Source of the DNA: Castellaniella daejeonensis
GTDB lineage: Bacteria; Pseudomonadota; Gammaproteobacteria; Burkholderiales; Burkholderiaceae_B
Length of the DNA: 64,000 nucleotides
Reading direction: 5' to 3'
Assembly (NCBI RefSeq): GCF_039523555.1
Contig: NZ_BAAAFN010000007.1
Location: 50,149-114,148 of the forward strand
The notes beneath the pieces were generated by a model that saw only the letters and a list, made by a program, of their open reading frames with translations, ran no database searches and was not told the DNA's origin. Of this stretch, positions 8,228 through 19,072 are shown piece after piece (the first letter of the stretch is position 1; every line of letters starts with the position of its first letter). The position numbers were made by a program, and so were the translations under genes.

Positions 8228-9838
8228 TCAGGCCGGAATGTTACGGTACTGCGCGGCCAGGGCCAGGAAGGCTTCTGGATCGCCGTCAGAACCGATTTCT
8301 TCGGCCAGGATGCGGGAGACGGCGGGCGCCGCCTGGATTGCCCGGTCTGCATGCAAAAAAAGCATTCTGTGGCGCCGTGCCAGGACATCCTCGACCGTCC
8401 GCGCGTATTCGCGCCGCGCGGCATGCCGGACCATGGCCGCGGTCAACCCCAGGCCCAGTTCATTGTCGGCGCCCGGCAGCGCCAGGACATCGGCCGCCTC
8501 GGTGCCATAGGCCTGCAGCCCCGGCGGCTCCGTCAGGCGGACCGTGGCGGCAGCAGGCGGCGGCGCCCCGAGCAACGGGAAGCGAGCCGTGCGGCACGGC
8601 GGCAAGCCGGGCAGCAGCCCCGCTGCCTCGCAGTGGCGCAGGACGTCCTCGGCCATGGACCGGTAGGTGGTCCACTTGCCCCCGGTGACGGTCACCAATC
8701 CCGACGGACTGACCTGGACGGTATGCTCCCGGCTGATGGTCTTGGTGCCGCCTTCGTCCTCGTGCGGGGGCCGCACCAGTGGCCGCAACCCGACCCAGAT
8801 GCTGAGCACATCCTCCGCCTGTGGCGCGCGCGCCAGCACGTGGGCCGACTCGTTCAGGATGAAAGCGACCTCTTCGGGCAACGCCCGGGGTTCGCGCGCT
8901 ACGGCATCGCGCGGCGTATCGGTGGTCCCCAGGATCAGGTGCCCCAGCCAGGGCACGGCAAACAGCACCCGGCCATCGCGGGTGCGCGGAACCAGGAGGG
9001 CCTCGGAAGACGGCATGAAAGAGCGGTCGACCACCAGGTGCACGCCCTGGCTGGGCGCCACCATGGGCGATGTACCCTGTCCCCGGGCCGAATCGTCCAG
9101 GCGTCGCAAGTCGTCGACCCAGACGCCCGTGGCATTGATGACGCAGCGAGCCCGGACTGTGCCAGTGCGGCGGCCATCGGCGTCGAGAGCATCGCGCCAG
9201 CGCACGCCCCCGACCCGGCCGTTCTCGTGCAGCACATCGACGACCGGACAGTAATTCAGCACCAGGGCCCCCTGCGCGGCGGCCGTACGGGCCAGCGCCA
9301 GGGCCAGACGGGCATCATCGAACTGGCCGTCCCAGTACTGGACGCCGCCGTACAACCCGGCGGCATTGACGCCCGGCAGCCGGGCTGCCGTGGCGGCACG
9401 CCCCAGCCATTCGGTGCGGCCCAGGCTGGCGGAACCGGCCAGGGCATCGTAGATCTTCAGGCCGGTTCCGTAGAACGGCACTTCCCAGGGCCGGTACGCC
9501 GGCATGACGAAAGCCAGGGGCTGAGCCAGGTGCGGTGCGTTGTTCAGCAACGCCCGGCGCTCGCGCAAGGCCTCCCGTACCAGGCCGATATCGCCCTGGG
9601 CCAGATAACGGACCCCGCCATGCACGAGCTTGGTCGCGCGCGAAGAGGTGCCGCCGGCGAAATCGTGGGATTCCAGCAGCAGGACCGACAGGCCCCGCAG
9701 CCGGGCATCCAGGGCAACGCCCAGGCCGCTGGCCCCTCCCCCGACAACGATCAGGTCGACCTCGGACAAGGTCTCGAGATCATGCAGCAGTCGATCCCGA
9801 TCCGTCGTGACGGGCGGCTGGGCAGCGGTCTGGGACAT
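8228..9838 (-). CDS. glpD: Aerobic glycerol-3-phosphate dehydrogenase GlpD
   Basis: FAD enzyme at the cytoplasmic membrane that oxidises sn-glycerol-3-phosphate to DHAP and feeds electrons to ubiquinone. Seen: 536 residues, with the FAD dinucleotide motif VVGGGASGLGVALDA near residue 30, the SSRATKLVHGGVRYL signature of GlpD next to it, and the GTTDTP segment in the middle. Start choice: the frame runs to 9988, but the ATG at 9838 has GAGGGGAG eight bases upstream and places the Rossmann motif at the usual distance. Context: last gene of the leftward glycerol ABC operon, 13 bp after the binding protein gene, completing the route from imported glycerol through GlpK to DHAP. Confidence 0.96.
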   Translation of the reverse strand: MSQTAAQPPVTTDRDRLLHDLETLSEVDLIVVGGGASGLGVALDARLRGLSVLLLESHDFAGGTSSRATKLVHGGVRYLAQGDIGLVREALRERRALLNNAPHLAQPLAFVMPAYRPWEVPFYGTGLKIYDALAGSASLGRTEWLGRAATAARLPGVNAAGLYGGVQYWDGQFDDARLALALARTAAAQGALVLNYCPVVDVLHENGRVGGVRWRDALDADGRRTGTVRARCVINATGVWVDDLRRLDDSARGQGTSPMVAPSQGVHLVVDRSFMPSSEALLVPRTRDGRVLFAVPWLGHLILGTTDTPRDAVAREPRALPEEVAFILNESAHVLARAPQAEDVLSIWVGLRPLVRPPHEDEGGTKTISREHTVQVSPSGLVTVTGGKWTTYRSMAEDVLRHCEAAGLLPGLPPCRTARFPLLGAPPPAAATVRLTEPPGLQAYGTEAADVLALPGADNELGLGLTAAMVRHAARREYARTVEDVLARRHRMLFLHADRAIQAAPAVSRILAEEIGSDGDPEAFLALAAQYRNIPA

Positions 9839-9851
9839 CGTTTCACTCCCC

Positions 9852-11588
<1,737 letters not shown>

Positions 11589-11656
11589 GTTCTCCTCTCA
11601 TATGTCCCCTGCCCTGCCGGCCGGCGCCGCCCGGGGAAATAGGCGGCGCCGGAAAT

Positions 11657-11889
11657 CTCTCCACGTCGCCGCTTGCAAGCGGCTCCGATTCGCCAGGCGG
11701 ACCATCTCCCGCCGTGACATCTCTCCACGTCGCCGCTTGCAAGCGGCTCCGATTCGCCAGGCGGACCATCTCCCGCCGTGACATCTCTCCACGTCGCCGC
11801 TTGCAAGCGGCTCCGATTCGCCAGGCGGACCATCTCCCGCCGTGACATCTCTCCACGTCGCCGCTTGCAAGCGGCTCCGATTCGCCAGG
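11657..11889. repeat. 64-bp perfect tandem repeat, 3.6 copies
   Basis: Copies start at 11657, 11721, 11785 and 11849; the last is cut after 41 bases. The copies are identical base for base. Each contains the 16-bp palindrome GCCGCTTGCAAGCGGC, and on the mRNA strand also a GGCGG...CCGCC pair eight bases apart. The array lies between glpU and the binding-protein gene, so it is transcribed in the 5' leader of the latter. Because 64 is not a multiple of three, all frames cycle through the same repeated peptide, so open frames here are not genes. Confidence 0.97.
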
Positions 11890-11919
11890 CACGGACCAGT
11901 CCGCAGGGACTGGTCCGTG
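11890..11919. other. Strong 13-bp hairpin after glpU
   Basis: The arms CACGGACCAGTCC (11890-11902) and GGACTGGTCCGTG (11907-11919) pair perfectly around the loop GCAG. It begins seven bases after the glpU stop on the transcript. No T-run follows on the minus strand, so it is better read as an mRNA-stabilising or processing hairpin than as a classical terminator. Such hairpins commonly allow a binding protein to be made in excess over its permeases. Confidence 0.75.
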
Positions 11920-11926
11920 TCCTGGC

Positions 11927-12235
11927 TCATCCCTTCCTCATGATTAGTGTGAGGACACCCATGGACAGGACGAAACTGATCCAGACGGAGGGTTCCTCGT
12001 CCAGGGCGAACCAATCCATGAAAGTCTCTCCCAGGCCCAGGAAGGCCAGGTTGATGTAGGCGGCCACTAGCAGGCCGATGAACAGGCGGTCGCCCCGCGT
12101 GGTCGCCATGGGCAGGAAGCCCTTGCGCAGCACGGTGGGCGAGCGGATTTCCCAGACCGTCATGGCCACCAGCATCAGCGCGACGCAGATGAAGAACACG
12201 GCGGTTGGGGTGGTCCAGACCATCCAGGCAAACAT
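11927..12235 (-). CDS. glpU: Small integral membrane protein of glycerol ABC operon (DUF2160, GlpU type)
   Basis: Seen: 102 residues with three hydrophobic segments (about 8-28, 48-68, 80-98), matching the DUF2160 predicted small membrane proteins. Known: in rhizobia a protein of this kind (GlpU) is encoded within the glycerol ABC operon; its precise job is not established. Start choice: the frame extends further upstream but the ATG at 12235 has AAGGA seven bases before it and gives the family's MFAWM-type start. Context: between the second permease and the binding protein, the same position as in rhizobial operons. No catalytic motif is visible. Confidence 0.87.
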   Translation of the reverse strand: MFAWMVWTTPTAVFFICVALMLVAMTVWEIRSPTVLRKGFLPMATTRGDRLFIGLLVAAYINLAFLGLGETFMDWFALDEEPSVWISFVLSMGVLTLIMRKG

Positions 12236-12263
12236 GGCGTATTCCTTTAGTGGGTGCCGGGGC

Positions 12264-13074
12264 TCAGACCCGGCCCATCGCGAAGCCCTTCGCGATGTAG
12301 TGGCGCACGAACCAGATGACGATGGCGCCGGGAACGATGGTGAGGGTGCCGGCCGCCGCAAGCGTGGCCCAATCCATGCCCGAGGCCGAGACCGTGCGGG
12401 TCATGATGGCCACGATGGGCTTGGCGTCGACGCTGGTCAGCGTGCGGGCAAGCAGCAGTTCCACCCAGCTGAACATGAAGCAGAAGAAGGCCGCCACACC
12501 CACGCCCGACTTGATCAGCGGCAGGAAGATCGTCAGGAAGAAACGCGGGAAGCTGTAGCCATCTATATAGGCAGTCTCGTCGATTTCCCTGGGAATGCCG
12601 CTCATGAAGCCTTCGAGGATCCAGACCGCCAGGGGCACATTGAACAGCAGGTGCGCCAACGCCACCGCCCAGTGCGTGTCCATCAGACCCAGGGTCGTAT
12701 AGAGCTGGAAGAACGGCAGCAGGAAGACCGCGGGCGGCGTCATCCGGTTGGTCAGCAGCCAGAAGAACACATGCTTGTCGCCCAGGAAGGAGTAGCGCGA
12801 GAAGGCGTAGGCCGCCGGCAGCGCCACGGCGATCGCCATCACCATGTTCATGCAGACGTAGATCAGGCTGTTGACATAGCCCATGTACCAGGACGGATCG
12901 GACAGGATCAGCCGGTAATTGTCCAGCGTGAATTCGCGGGGAAACAGCGAGAACTCGGCCAGGATGCCCTGGTTGGTCTTGAAGCTCATGACCACCATCC
13001 AGTAGATGGGGACCAGGGCGAAAACCAGGTAAAGAACCAGGAAGACAGTGCGCTTGCGCGGCAGGAAAGAGCGG

Positions 13075-13082
<8 letters not shown>
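12264..13082 (-). CDS. glpQ: Glycerol ABC transporter permease 2 (MalG-like)
   Basis: Inner-membrane channel subunit. Seen: 272 residues, about six TM segments, and the EAA loop of binding-protein-dependent permeases near residue 165 (GIPREIDETAYIDGYSFPRF) that contacts the ATPases. It belongs to the carbohydrate uptake 1 (MalG) type. The start overlaps the end of the preceding permease gene by eight bases, so translation is probably coupled. The symbol follows the rhizobial glycerol system and must not be confused with the E. coli glycerophosphodiesterase GlpQ. Confidence 0.91.
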
Positions 13083-13964
<882 letters not shown>

Positions 13965-13968
<4 letters not shown>

Positions 13969-15044
13969 GCCACGAGCTCCTCGTTGCGGTAATAGCAGGT
14001 ATGCGGGCCGATCAGGGCCAGATGCACGACGGCGCCCTCGGCGGGTGGAACCGCATCGGCCGGCAGATAGGCCTTTGCCTCGTGGCCGCCGACCCGGACG
14101 CTGAGCAACTGGCCGGTGCCCACGTGGCGCACCTGGGACACCGTGGCCGGCACGGTGTCCGGGCCGCTCCCGAAAGCCAGGTGCAGGTATTCGGGACGGA
14201 TGCCCAGAGTCAGCGGTCCGGCGGGCAACTGGTGCGTTTCGGGCCGGCCCAGGCGCTGTCCGTCGAGCCACAGGCTGCCGTCCTCGCGCATCTCGACCGG
14301 CAGCAGGTTCATGCCGGGCGAACCGATGAAATGCCCCACGAAAGTGTGGCTCGGGCGTTCGAACAATTCCTCCGGCGTGCCCTGCTGGACGACCCGGCCG
14401 CGCGCCATCACCAGGACCTGGTCCGCGAAGGTCATCGCCTCGACCTGATCATGGGTGACGTAGATCAGCGTCAGGCCCAGTTCGTGGTGGATCTGCTTGA
14501 GCTTGCGCCGCAATTCCCATTTCAGGTGGGGATCGATCACCGTCAGCGGCTCGTCGAACAGCACCGCCGATACGTCGGCGCGCACCAGTCCGCGCCCCAG
14601 GGATATCTTCTGCTTGGCGTCGGCAGCCAGATTGGCCGCGCGCTGATCGAGCTGGCCCGAGAGATCGAGCATTTCCGCGATACGCCCGACGCGCTCGCGG
14701 ATCCGGTCTTCGGGTTCCTTGCGATTGCGCAGGGGAAAGGCCAGATTCTCGCCCACCGTCATGGTGTCGTAGATGACGGGAAACTGGAATACCTGCGCGA
14801 TGTTGCGTTCCTGCGGCGTGGCGCGAGTCCGGTCCACGCCGTCGAAACGGATGGAGCCGTGCGACGGCGTGACCAGGCCCGAAATGATGTTGAGCATGGT
14901 GGTCTTGCCGCAGCCCGACGGCCCAAGCAAGGCATATGCGCCGCCGTCCTCGAAGACGATGTCCAGAGGCAGCAGTGCGTAATCGGCATCGGAGCGGACC
15001 GTGCGTGCGTAGCTGTGCGCCAGCTGGAGGTCAATACGCGCCAT
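13965..15044 (-). CDS. glpT: Glycerol ABC transporter ATP-binding subunit 2
   Basis: Cytoplasmic ATPase powering uptake. Seen: 359 residues; Walker A GPSGCGKTTM near 41, Q-loop VFQFP, Walker B VLFDEPLTVID, H-loop YVTHDQ, and a C-terminal TOBE/MalK-like regulatory domain about 245-355. The ABC signature region reads KQKISLGRGLVR, in place of the usual LSGGQ, so this subunit has a divergent signature. It starts one base after the stop of the first ATPase and ends with a 4-base ATGA overlap with the permease. The symbol follows the rhizobial operon and is not the E. coli G3P antiporter GlpT. Confidence 0.9.
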
Positions 15045-15045
15045 G

Positions 15046-16119
15046 TCAGGACTCCCGCGCCTGGGGCGCCCGCAGCAGGGATTCATCGGGCCCGAACACA
15101 TAGGCCCGGCGGCTGGAGAAGTGCAGCGTGACGGCGTCCCCCAGGTCATGGTGCTGGACGCCCGGCACCTGCGCCACCAGGTTGCCGACAGGCGTGTCGG
15201 CGTGGACATACGTGGCGGAACCGGAGATCTCGGCAAGCTGGACCCGGCCCGGAATCCGGCAATCCCCGCCCTGGTCGCGCAACGACAGGTCGGCCGCCCG
15301 CAGCCCGATGGTTACCTCGCCGTCGGGCACATCCTGACCGCCCGGCAGGCGCACGTCGGCCAGCGTCTGCAGGCTGACGGCCTCTCGGCCGGCGCGCGCC
15401 GCAAGGAAATTCATGGGCGGATCGCTGAACGCCCGGGCCACCCGGATCGACGCAGGCCGCTGGAACACGTCGAGCGTCGGTCCGTACTGCAGCAGCTCGC
15501 CCTGATCCAGCACGGCCGTATAGCCCCCGAGCAGCAGGGCCTCGCCCGGCTCGGTCGTGGCATAGACGACGGTGGAGCGGCCTTGCTCGAACAGGACGCC
15601 GAGCTCCTCGCGCAATTCCTCGCGCAATTTGTAGTCGAGATTGACCAGCGGCTCGTCGAGCAGCATCAGGGGCGCGTCCTTGGCCAGGGCACGCGCCAGC
15701 GCGACGCGCTGCTGCTGGCCCCCGGACAGCTCGGACGGCAGGCGGTCCAGGAATTCGTCGATGTGCAGGGTGCGCGCGATTTCGCGCACCCGGGGCATGA
15801 AGTCGGTCTCGCCGCGCAGCCGCAGGGGCGAGGCGATGTTGGCGGCAACCGTCATGGAGGGATAGTTGATGAATTGCTGATACACCATGGCGACATTGCG
15901 ACGGCGCACCGGCAGGCCGGTGACGTCCACATCGTCGACCATGACCTGGCCGGAAGTGGGCGCATCCAGGCCGGCCATCAGCCGCATCAGGCTGGTCTTG
16001 CCGGCACGGGTCACCCCAAGCAAGACCGTGACGGCGGATTCCCGCGGCGCCAGATCCAGCGGATGGAGCCAGGTTTCGGCACCGACCTTCTTGCCGACAC
16101 GAACCAGCTTGAGTTGCAT
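15046..16119 (-). CDS. glpS: Glycerol ABC transporter ATP-binding subunit 1
   Basis: First gene of the leftward glycerol operon. Seen: 357 residues; the P-loop reads GVTRAGKTSL, unlike the GPSGSGKST-type loop of the partner ATPase but keeping the GKT/S core; Q-loop YQQF; canonical signature LSGGQQQR; Walker B LMLLDEPLVNLD; the H-loop position reads YATTEPGEA, with Thr in place of the expected His. TOBE-like C-terminal domain. The pair therefore has one subunit with a normal signature and one with a normal P-loop and H-loop, which suggests an asymmetric ATPase heterodimer (inference). A ribosome site CTGGAG lies nine bases before the ATG. Confidence 0.9.
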   Translation of the reverse strand: MQLKLVRVGKKVGAETWLHPLDLAPRESAVTVLLGVTRAGKTSLMRLMAGLDAPTSGQVMVDDVDVTGLPVRRRNVAMVYQQFINYPSMTVAANIASPLRLRGETDFMPRVREIARTLHIDEFLDRLPSELSGGQQQRVALARALAKDAPLMLLDEPLVNLDYKLREELREELGVLFEQGRSTVVYATTEPGEALLLGGYTAVLDQGELLQYGPTLDVFQRPASIRVARAFSDPPMNFLAARAGREAVSLQTLADVRLPGGQDVPDGEVTIGLRAADLSLRDQGGDCRIPGRVQLAEISGSATYVHADTPVGNLVAQVPGVQHHDLGDAVTLHFSSRRAYVFGPDESLLRAPQARES

Positions 16120-16251
16120 GAGGCCTTGCTCCAGAAGTTCCTTTTTGTGAATTATTGTTCGTTTCTACTCTTTTTACTGTCCATATAAACCCTAAGATTC
16201 TTTCCTTTTCTTTCGCTGTACAGTGTGTCGGTCATGAAAAGGGCCGATCCC
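16120..16251. promoter_or_regulatory. Divergent control region between glpS and glpR, possible GlpR half-site
   Basis: A 132-bp T-rich region separates the two divergent genes and must carry both promoters. ATTGTTCGTT at 16154-16163 matches nine of ten positions of the left half of the E. coli GlpR operator (WATGTTCGWT). The expected inverted partner is not evident next to it. I see no unambiguous -35/-10 pair on either strand. Confidence 0.4.
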
Positions 16252-17016
16252 ATGCATCCCAATCCTCGCCAGATCAAGCTGCTCAATCGTCTGCAAGGCA
16301 CGGGTTCCTGCAGCCTGGAAACCCTGGCCAACGACCTGGACGTCACGGTCCAAACCGTCCGCCGGGACGTCCAGCGCCTTGCCGAGGCCAATCTGCTGGT
16401 GCGCTTCCATGGCGGGGTCCGTCTGCCCAACTCGACCATCGAGAACATCGCCTACCGGCAGCGCGCCCAATTGCACGCCGCCGAAAAAGAACGCATCGCG
16501 CGCGCCATCGCACGCGAAATCCCCAACGACTGTTCGCTGCTGATCAATATCGGCACCACCACGGAAGCAATCGCGCGGGCGCTGTCCGGCCACACGGGGC
16601 TGCGCATCATCACCAACAACGTCAACGTGGCCTGCACGCTCGGCCAGCAGCCCGGCTGCGAAGTCATCCTGGCCGGCGGCAGCGTGCGTTCGCGCGACCT
16701 GGGCATCGTGGGGGAAGCCACGGTGGAATTCATCCGCCAGTTCCGCGCCGACATCGCCCTGATGGGAATCTCGGGCATCGAGGCCGACGGCACGCTGCGC
16801 GACTACGACTTCCGCGAGGTCAAGGTGTCCCAGGCCATCATGCAGTCGGCCCGGGAAGTCTGGATGGCTGCCGACACCAGCAAATTCCACCGGCCGGCGA
16901 TGGTCCGCCTGGGCGAGCTGTCCCAGATCGGTCGCCTGTTCACCAATGCCCGTCCCCCGGATCCCTTCCCCGGTCTGCTCAAGGCCGCCGGAGTGGACTG
17001 CGTCATCGCCCCCTGA
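16252..17016 (+). CDS. glpR: GlpR glycerol regulon repressor, DeoR family
   Basis: Represses glp genes and is released by glycerol-3-phosphate. Seen: 254 residues from this start; N-terminal DeoR winged helix (about 5-60) with the recognition helix in VTVQTVRRDVQRLAE, then the DeoR C-terminal sensor domain with NIGTTTEAIA and TNNVNVA phosphate-sugar binding motifs. Start choice: upstream GTG (16225) and ATG (16234) are in frame, but AAAGGG lies eight bases before the ATG at 16252 and the resulting MHPNPRQ start fits the family. Context: divergent from the transporter operon and 10 bp upstream of glpK, so it probably controls both. Confidence 0.92.
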   Translation: MHPNPRQIKLLNRLQGTGSCSLETLANDLDVTVQTVRRDVQRLAEANLLVRFHGGVRLPNSTIENIAYRQRAQLHAAEKERIARAIAREIPNDCSLLINIGTTTEAIARALSGHTGLRIITNNVNVACTLGQQPGCEVILAGGSVRSRDLGIVGEATVEFIRQFRADIALMGISGIEADGTLRDYDFREVKVSQAIMQSAREVWMAADTSKFHRPAMVRLGELSQIGRLFTNARPPDPFPGLLKAAGVDCVIAP

Positions 17017-17026
17017 GGATTTCGCC

Positions 17027-18520
17027 ATGACCTATCTGCTCGCCCTGGATCAGGGCACTTCCAGCACCCGCAGCATCGTCTTCGACCGCCAGGGCCGCAT
17101 CCTGGGACTGGCGCAGCGGGAATTCACCCAGCACTATCCCCAGCCAGGCTGGGTCGAGCACGATCCACTGGAAATCTGGCGGACGCAGCACGACACCATG
17201 AGCGAGGCCATCCATCGGGCGGGCATCGCCGCACGCGACATCCGCGCCATCGGCATCACCAACCAGCGCGAGACCACGGTGGTCTGGGACCGCCGCACGG
17301 GGGAGCCGATCCATCCGGCAATCGTCTGGCAGGACCGCCGCGCCGAGCCGACGTGCGCCGAACTGCGCGCGCAGGGCCTGGAACCCGACATCCTGAACCG
17401 CACAGGCCTGCGCATCGATGCCTATTTCTCGGCCACCAAGCTGAAATGGATCCTGGACCATGTGCCCGGCGCGCGCGCCCGCGCCCAGGCGGGCGAACTG
17501 CTGTTCGGCACCATCGACAGCTGGCTGATCTGGAAACTGACCGGCGGCCGCCATCACCTGACAGACGTCAGCAACGCGGCGCGCACCATGCTGATGGACG
17601 TGCACCGCAACGCCTGGGATCCGGAGCTGCTCGACCGGCTCGACGTGCCGGCCCGCATGATGCCGGGCATCCTGCCCTCCTCGGCCGACTACGGCGCCAC
17701 CGACCCCGACCTGCTGGGCCATGCCGTGCCCATATGCGGCGTGGCCGGTGACCAGCAAAGCGCCCTGTTCGGCCAGGCGTGCTTCCGTCCCGGCATGGCC
17801 AAGAATACCTACGGCACGGGCTGCTTCATGCTGATGCACACGGGCGAGCGCTTCCAGGTATCCGGCAACGGCCTGGTGACGACCAGCGCGGCGCAGCCCG
17901 ATACCCGGCCCGCCTACGCACTGGAAGGCAGCATCTTCGTGGGCGGTGCCGTGGTCCAGTGGCTGCGCGACGGCCTGCGCGCCTTCGTGCGCAGCAGCGA
18001 CATCGAGGAACTGGCCCGCAGCGTGCCGGACTCGGGCGGCGTGATGTTCGTGCCCGCCTTCACCGGCCTGGGCGCACCCTGGTGGGATCCCGACGCGCGC
18101 GGCACCATCACGGGCCTGACGCGCGGGACCACCATGGCGCACATTGCCCGGGCCGCCCTGGAAAGCATCGCCTACCAGAGCGCGGCCCTGCTCCAGGCCA
18201 TGAGCCGCGACGCCGAGGCGGCGGGCGCGGCGCCCCTGAAGGAATTGCGCGTGGACGGCGGCGCCTGCGTCAACGACCTGCTGATGCAATTCCAGGCCGA
18301 CCTGCTGGGCATCCCCGTACTGCGCCCCACCATGGTAGAGACCACGGCGCAGGGGGCGGCCTTCCTGGCCGGCCTGCAGGTCGGCGTCTATGCCGACCTG
18401 GGGGAACTGGAATCGCTCTGGCGCGTCGAGCGGCGCTTCGAACCGGCCATGCCGCGCGACGAGGCGGCCGGGCGCCTGGCGCAGTGGGATCACGCGATCC
18501 GCCAGGCCTGCGCACGCTGA
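17027..18520 (+). CDS. glpK: Glycerol kinase GlpK
   Basis: Phosphorylates imported glycerol to sn-glycerol-3-phosphate with ATP. Seen: 497 residues, the usual family length; FGGY kinase with the N-terminal phosphate loop ALDQGTSSTRSIVFD, substrate-site segment TNQRETTVVWDR, and the C-terminal signature near 355-375. The frame is open from 16946, but TGAGGA eight bases before the ATG at 17027 fixes the start, ten bases after the glpR stop. Product goes to GlpD, encoded at the end of the divergent operon. Confidence 0.97.
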   Translation: MTYLLALDQGTSSTRSIVFDRQGRILGLAQREFTQHYPQPGWVEHDPLEIWRTQHDTMSEAIHRAGIAARDIRAIGITNQRETTVVWDRRTGEPIHPAIVWQDRRAEPTCAELRAQGLEPDILNRTGLRIDAYFSATKLKWILDHVPGARARAQAGELLFGTIDSWLIWKLTGGRHHLTDVSNAARTMLMDVHRNAWDPELLDRLDVPARMMPGILPSSADYGATDPDLLGHAVPICGVAGDQQSALFGQACFRPGMAKNTYGTGCFMLMHTGERFQVSGNGLVTTSAAQPDTRPAYALEGSIFVGGAVVQWLRDGLRAFVRSSDIEELARSVPDSGGVMFVPAFTGLGAPWWDPDARGTITGLTRGTTMAHIARAALESIAYQSAALLQAMSRDAEAAGAAPLKELRVDGGACVNDLLMQFQADLLGIPVLRPTMVETTAQGAAFLAGLQVGVYADLGELESLWRVERRFEPAMPRDEAAGRLAQWDHAIRQACAR

Positions 18521-18597
18521 AATCCCGATAGAATGGGGCCTTGCGCCGGCCCGGCAGGCCGGCGCCCATGCCTGTCCGGTCCCTATACAGAACTCAC

Positions 18598-19068
18598 ATG
18601 CTCAAGAAACTGATCCTGGTCGTGGCGATCTTCCTCGTCATCCTGCTCGCACTGAGTTTCGGGGAAACCGTGTTCCACGAAGTCTTCGCCTGGATCTCGT
18701 CCCTGACGGGATTGCTGATCCGCAATTTCGGCGATCTGTACCACGCCGCAGCCGACTATCTGCGCGCCCACACCGGCAAGGTCCTGCTGGCCATCATCCT
18801 TACCATCCCCGCCAGCCTGTGGATCCTGCGCTCTCGCGGCGAGGCCCTGGGCCGTCCGGCCAGCCAGCGCAAGATCGCCATCGTGCTGGCGATCTTCCTG
18901 GGCTGGCTGGGCGCGCACCGCTTCTACCTGGGCCAGGTCGGCTGGGGCCTGGGCATGCTGGTCATCTGCTGGATCTTCATGCCGCTGGCCGTCGTGCTGG
19001 GCCTGATCGACGCGATCCGCTACCTGTTCATGGACGACGACACCTTCGCGACAACCCAGCTGTCCTGA
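18598..19068 (+). CDS. TM2-domain membrane protein
   Basis: Function not known. Seen: 156 residues; TM segments about 5-25 and 62-80, then a TM2 domain (about 95-145) with the family pattern GWLGAHRFYLGQ followed by two hydrophobic helices and a short DDD-containing tail. TM2 proteins share a two-helix hairpin with a polar turn. The frame extends back to 18541 but the ATG at 18598 directly precedes the first TM helix. Context: 77 bp after glpK and four bases before the next gene, so it is more likely cotranscribed with the following two genes than with glpK. Confidence 0.75.
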   Translation: MLKKLILVVAIFLVILLALSFGETVFHEVFAWISSLTGLLIRNFGDLYHAAADYLRAHTGKVLLAIILTIPASLWILRSRGEALGRPASQRKIAIVLAIFLGWLGAHRFYLGQVGWGLGMLVICWIFMPLAVVLGLIDAIRYLFMDDDTFATTQLS

Positions 19069-19072
19069 AGCC

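Noticed and set aside
8065..8424. Minus-strand frame at the 3' end of glpD
   Set aside because: It overlaps the glpD C-terminus in another frame and shows no domain.
11657..11889. CRISPR-like array
   Set aside because: The units are contiguous and identical with no unique spacers, and no cas gene is in the window.
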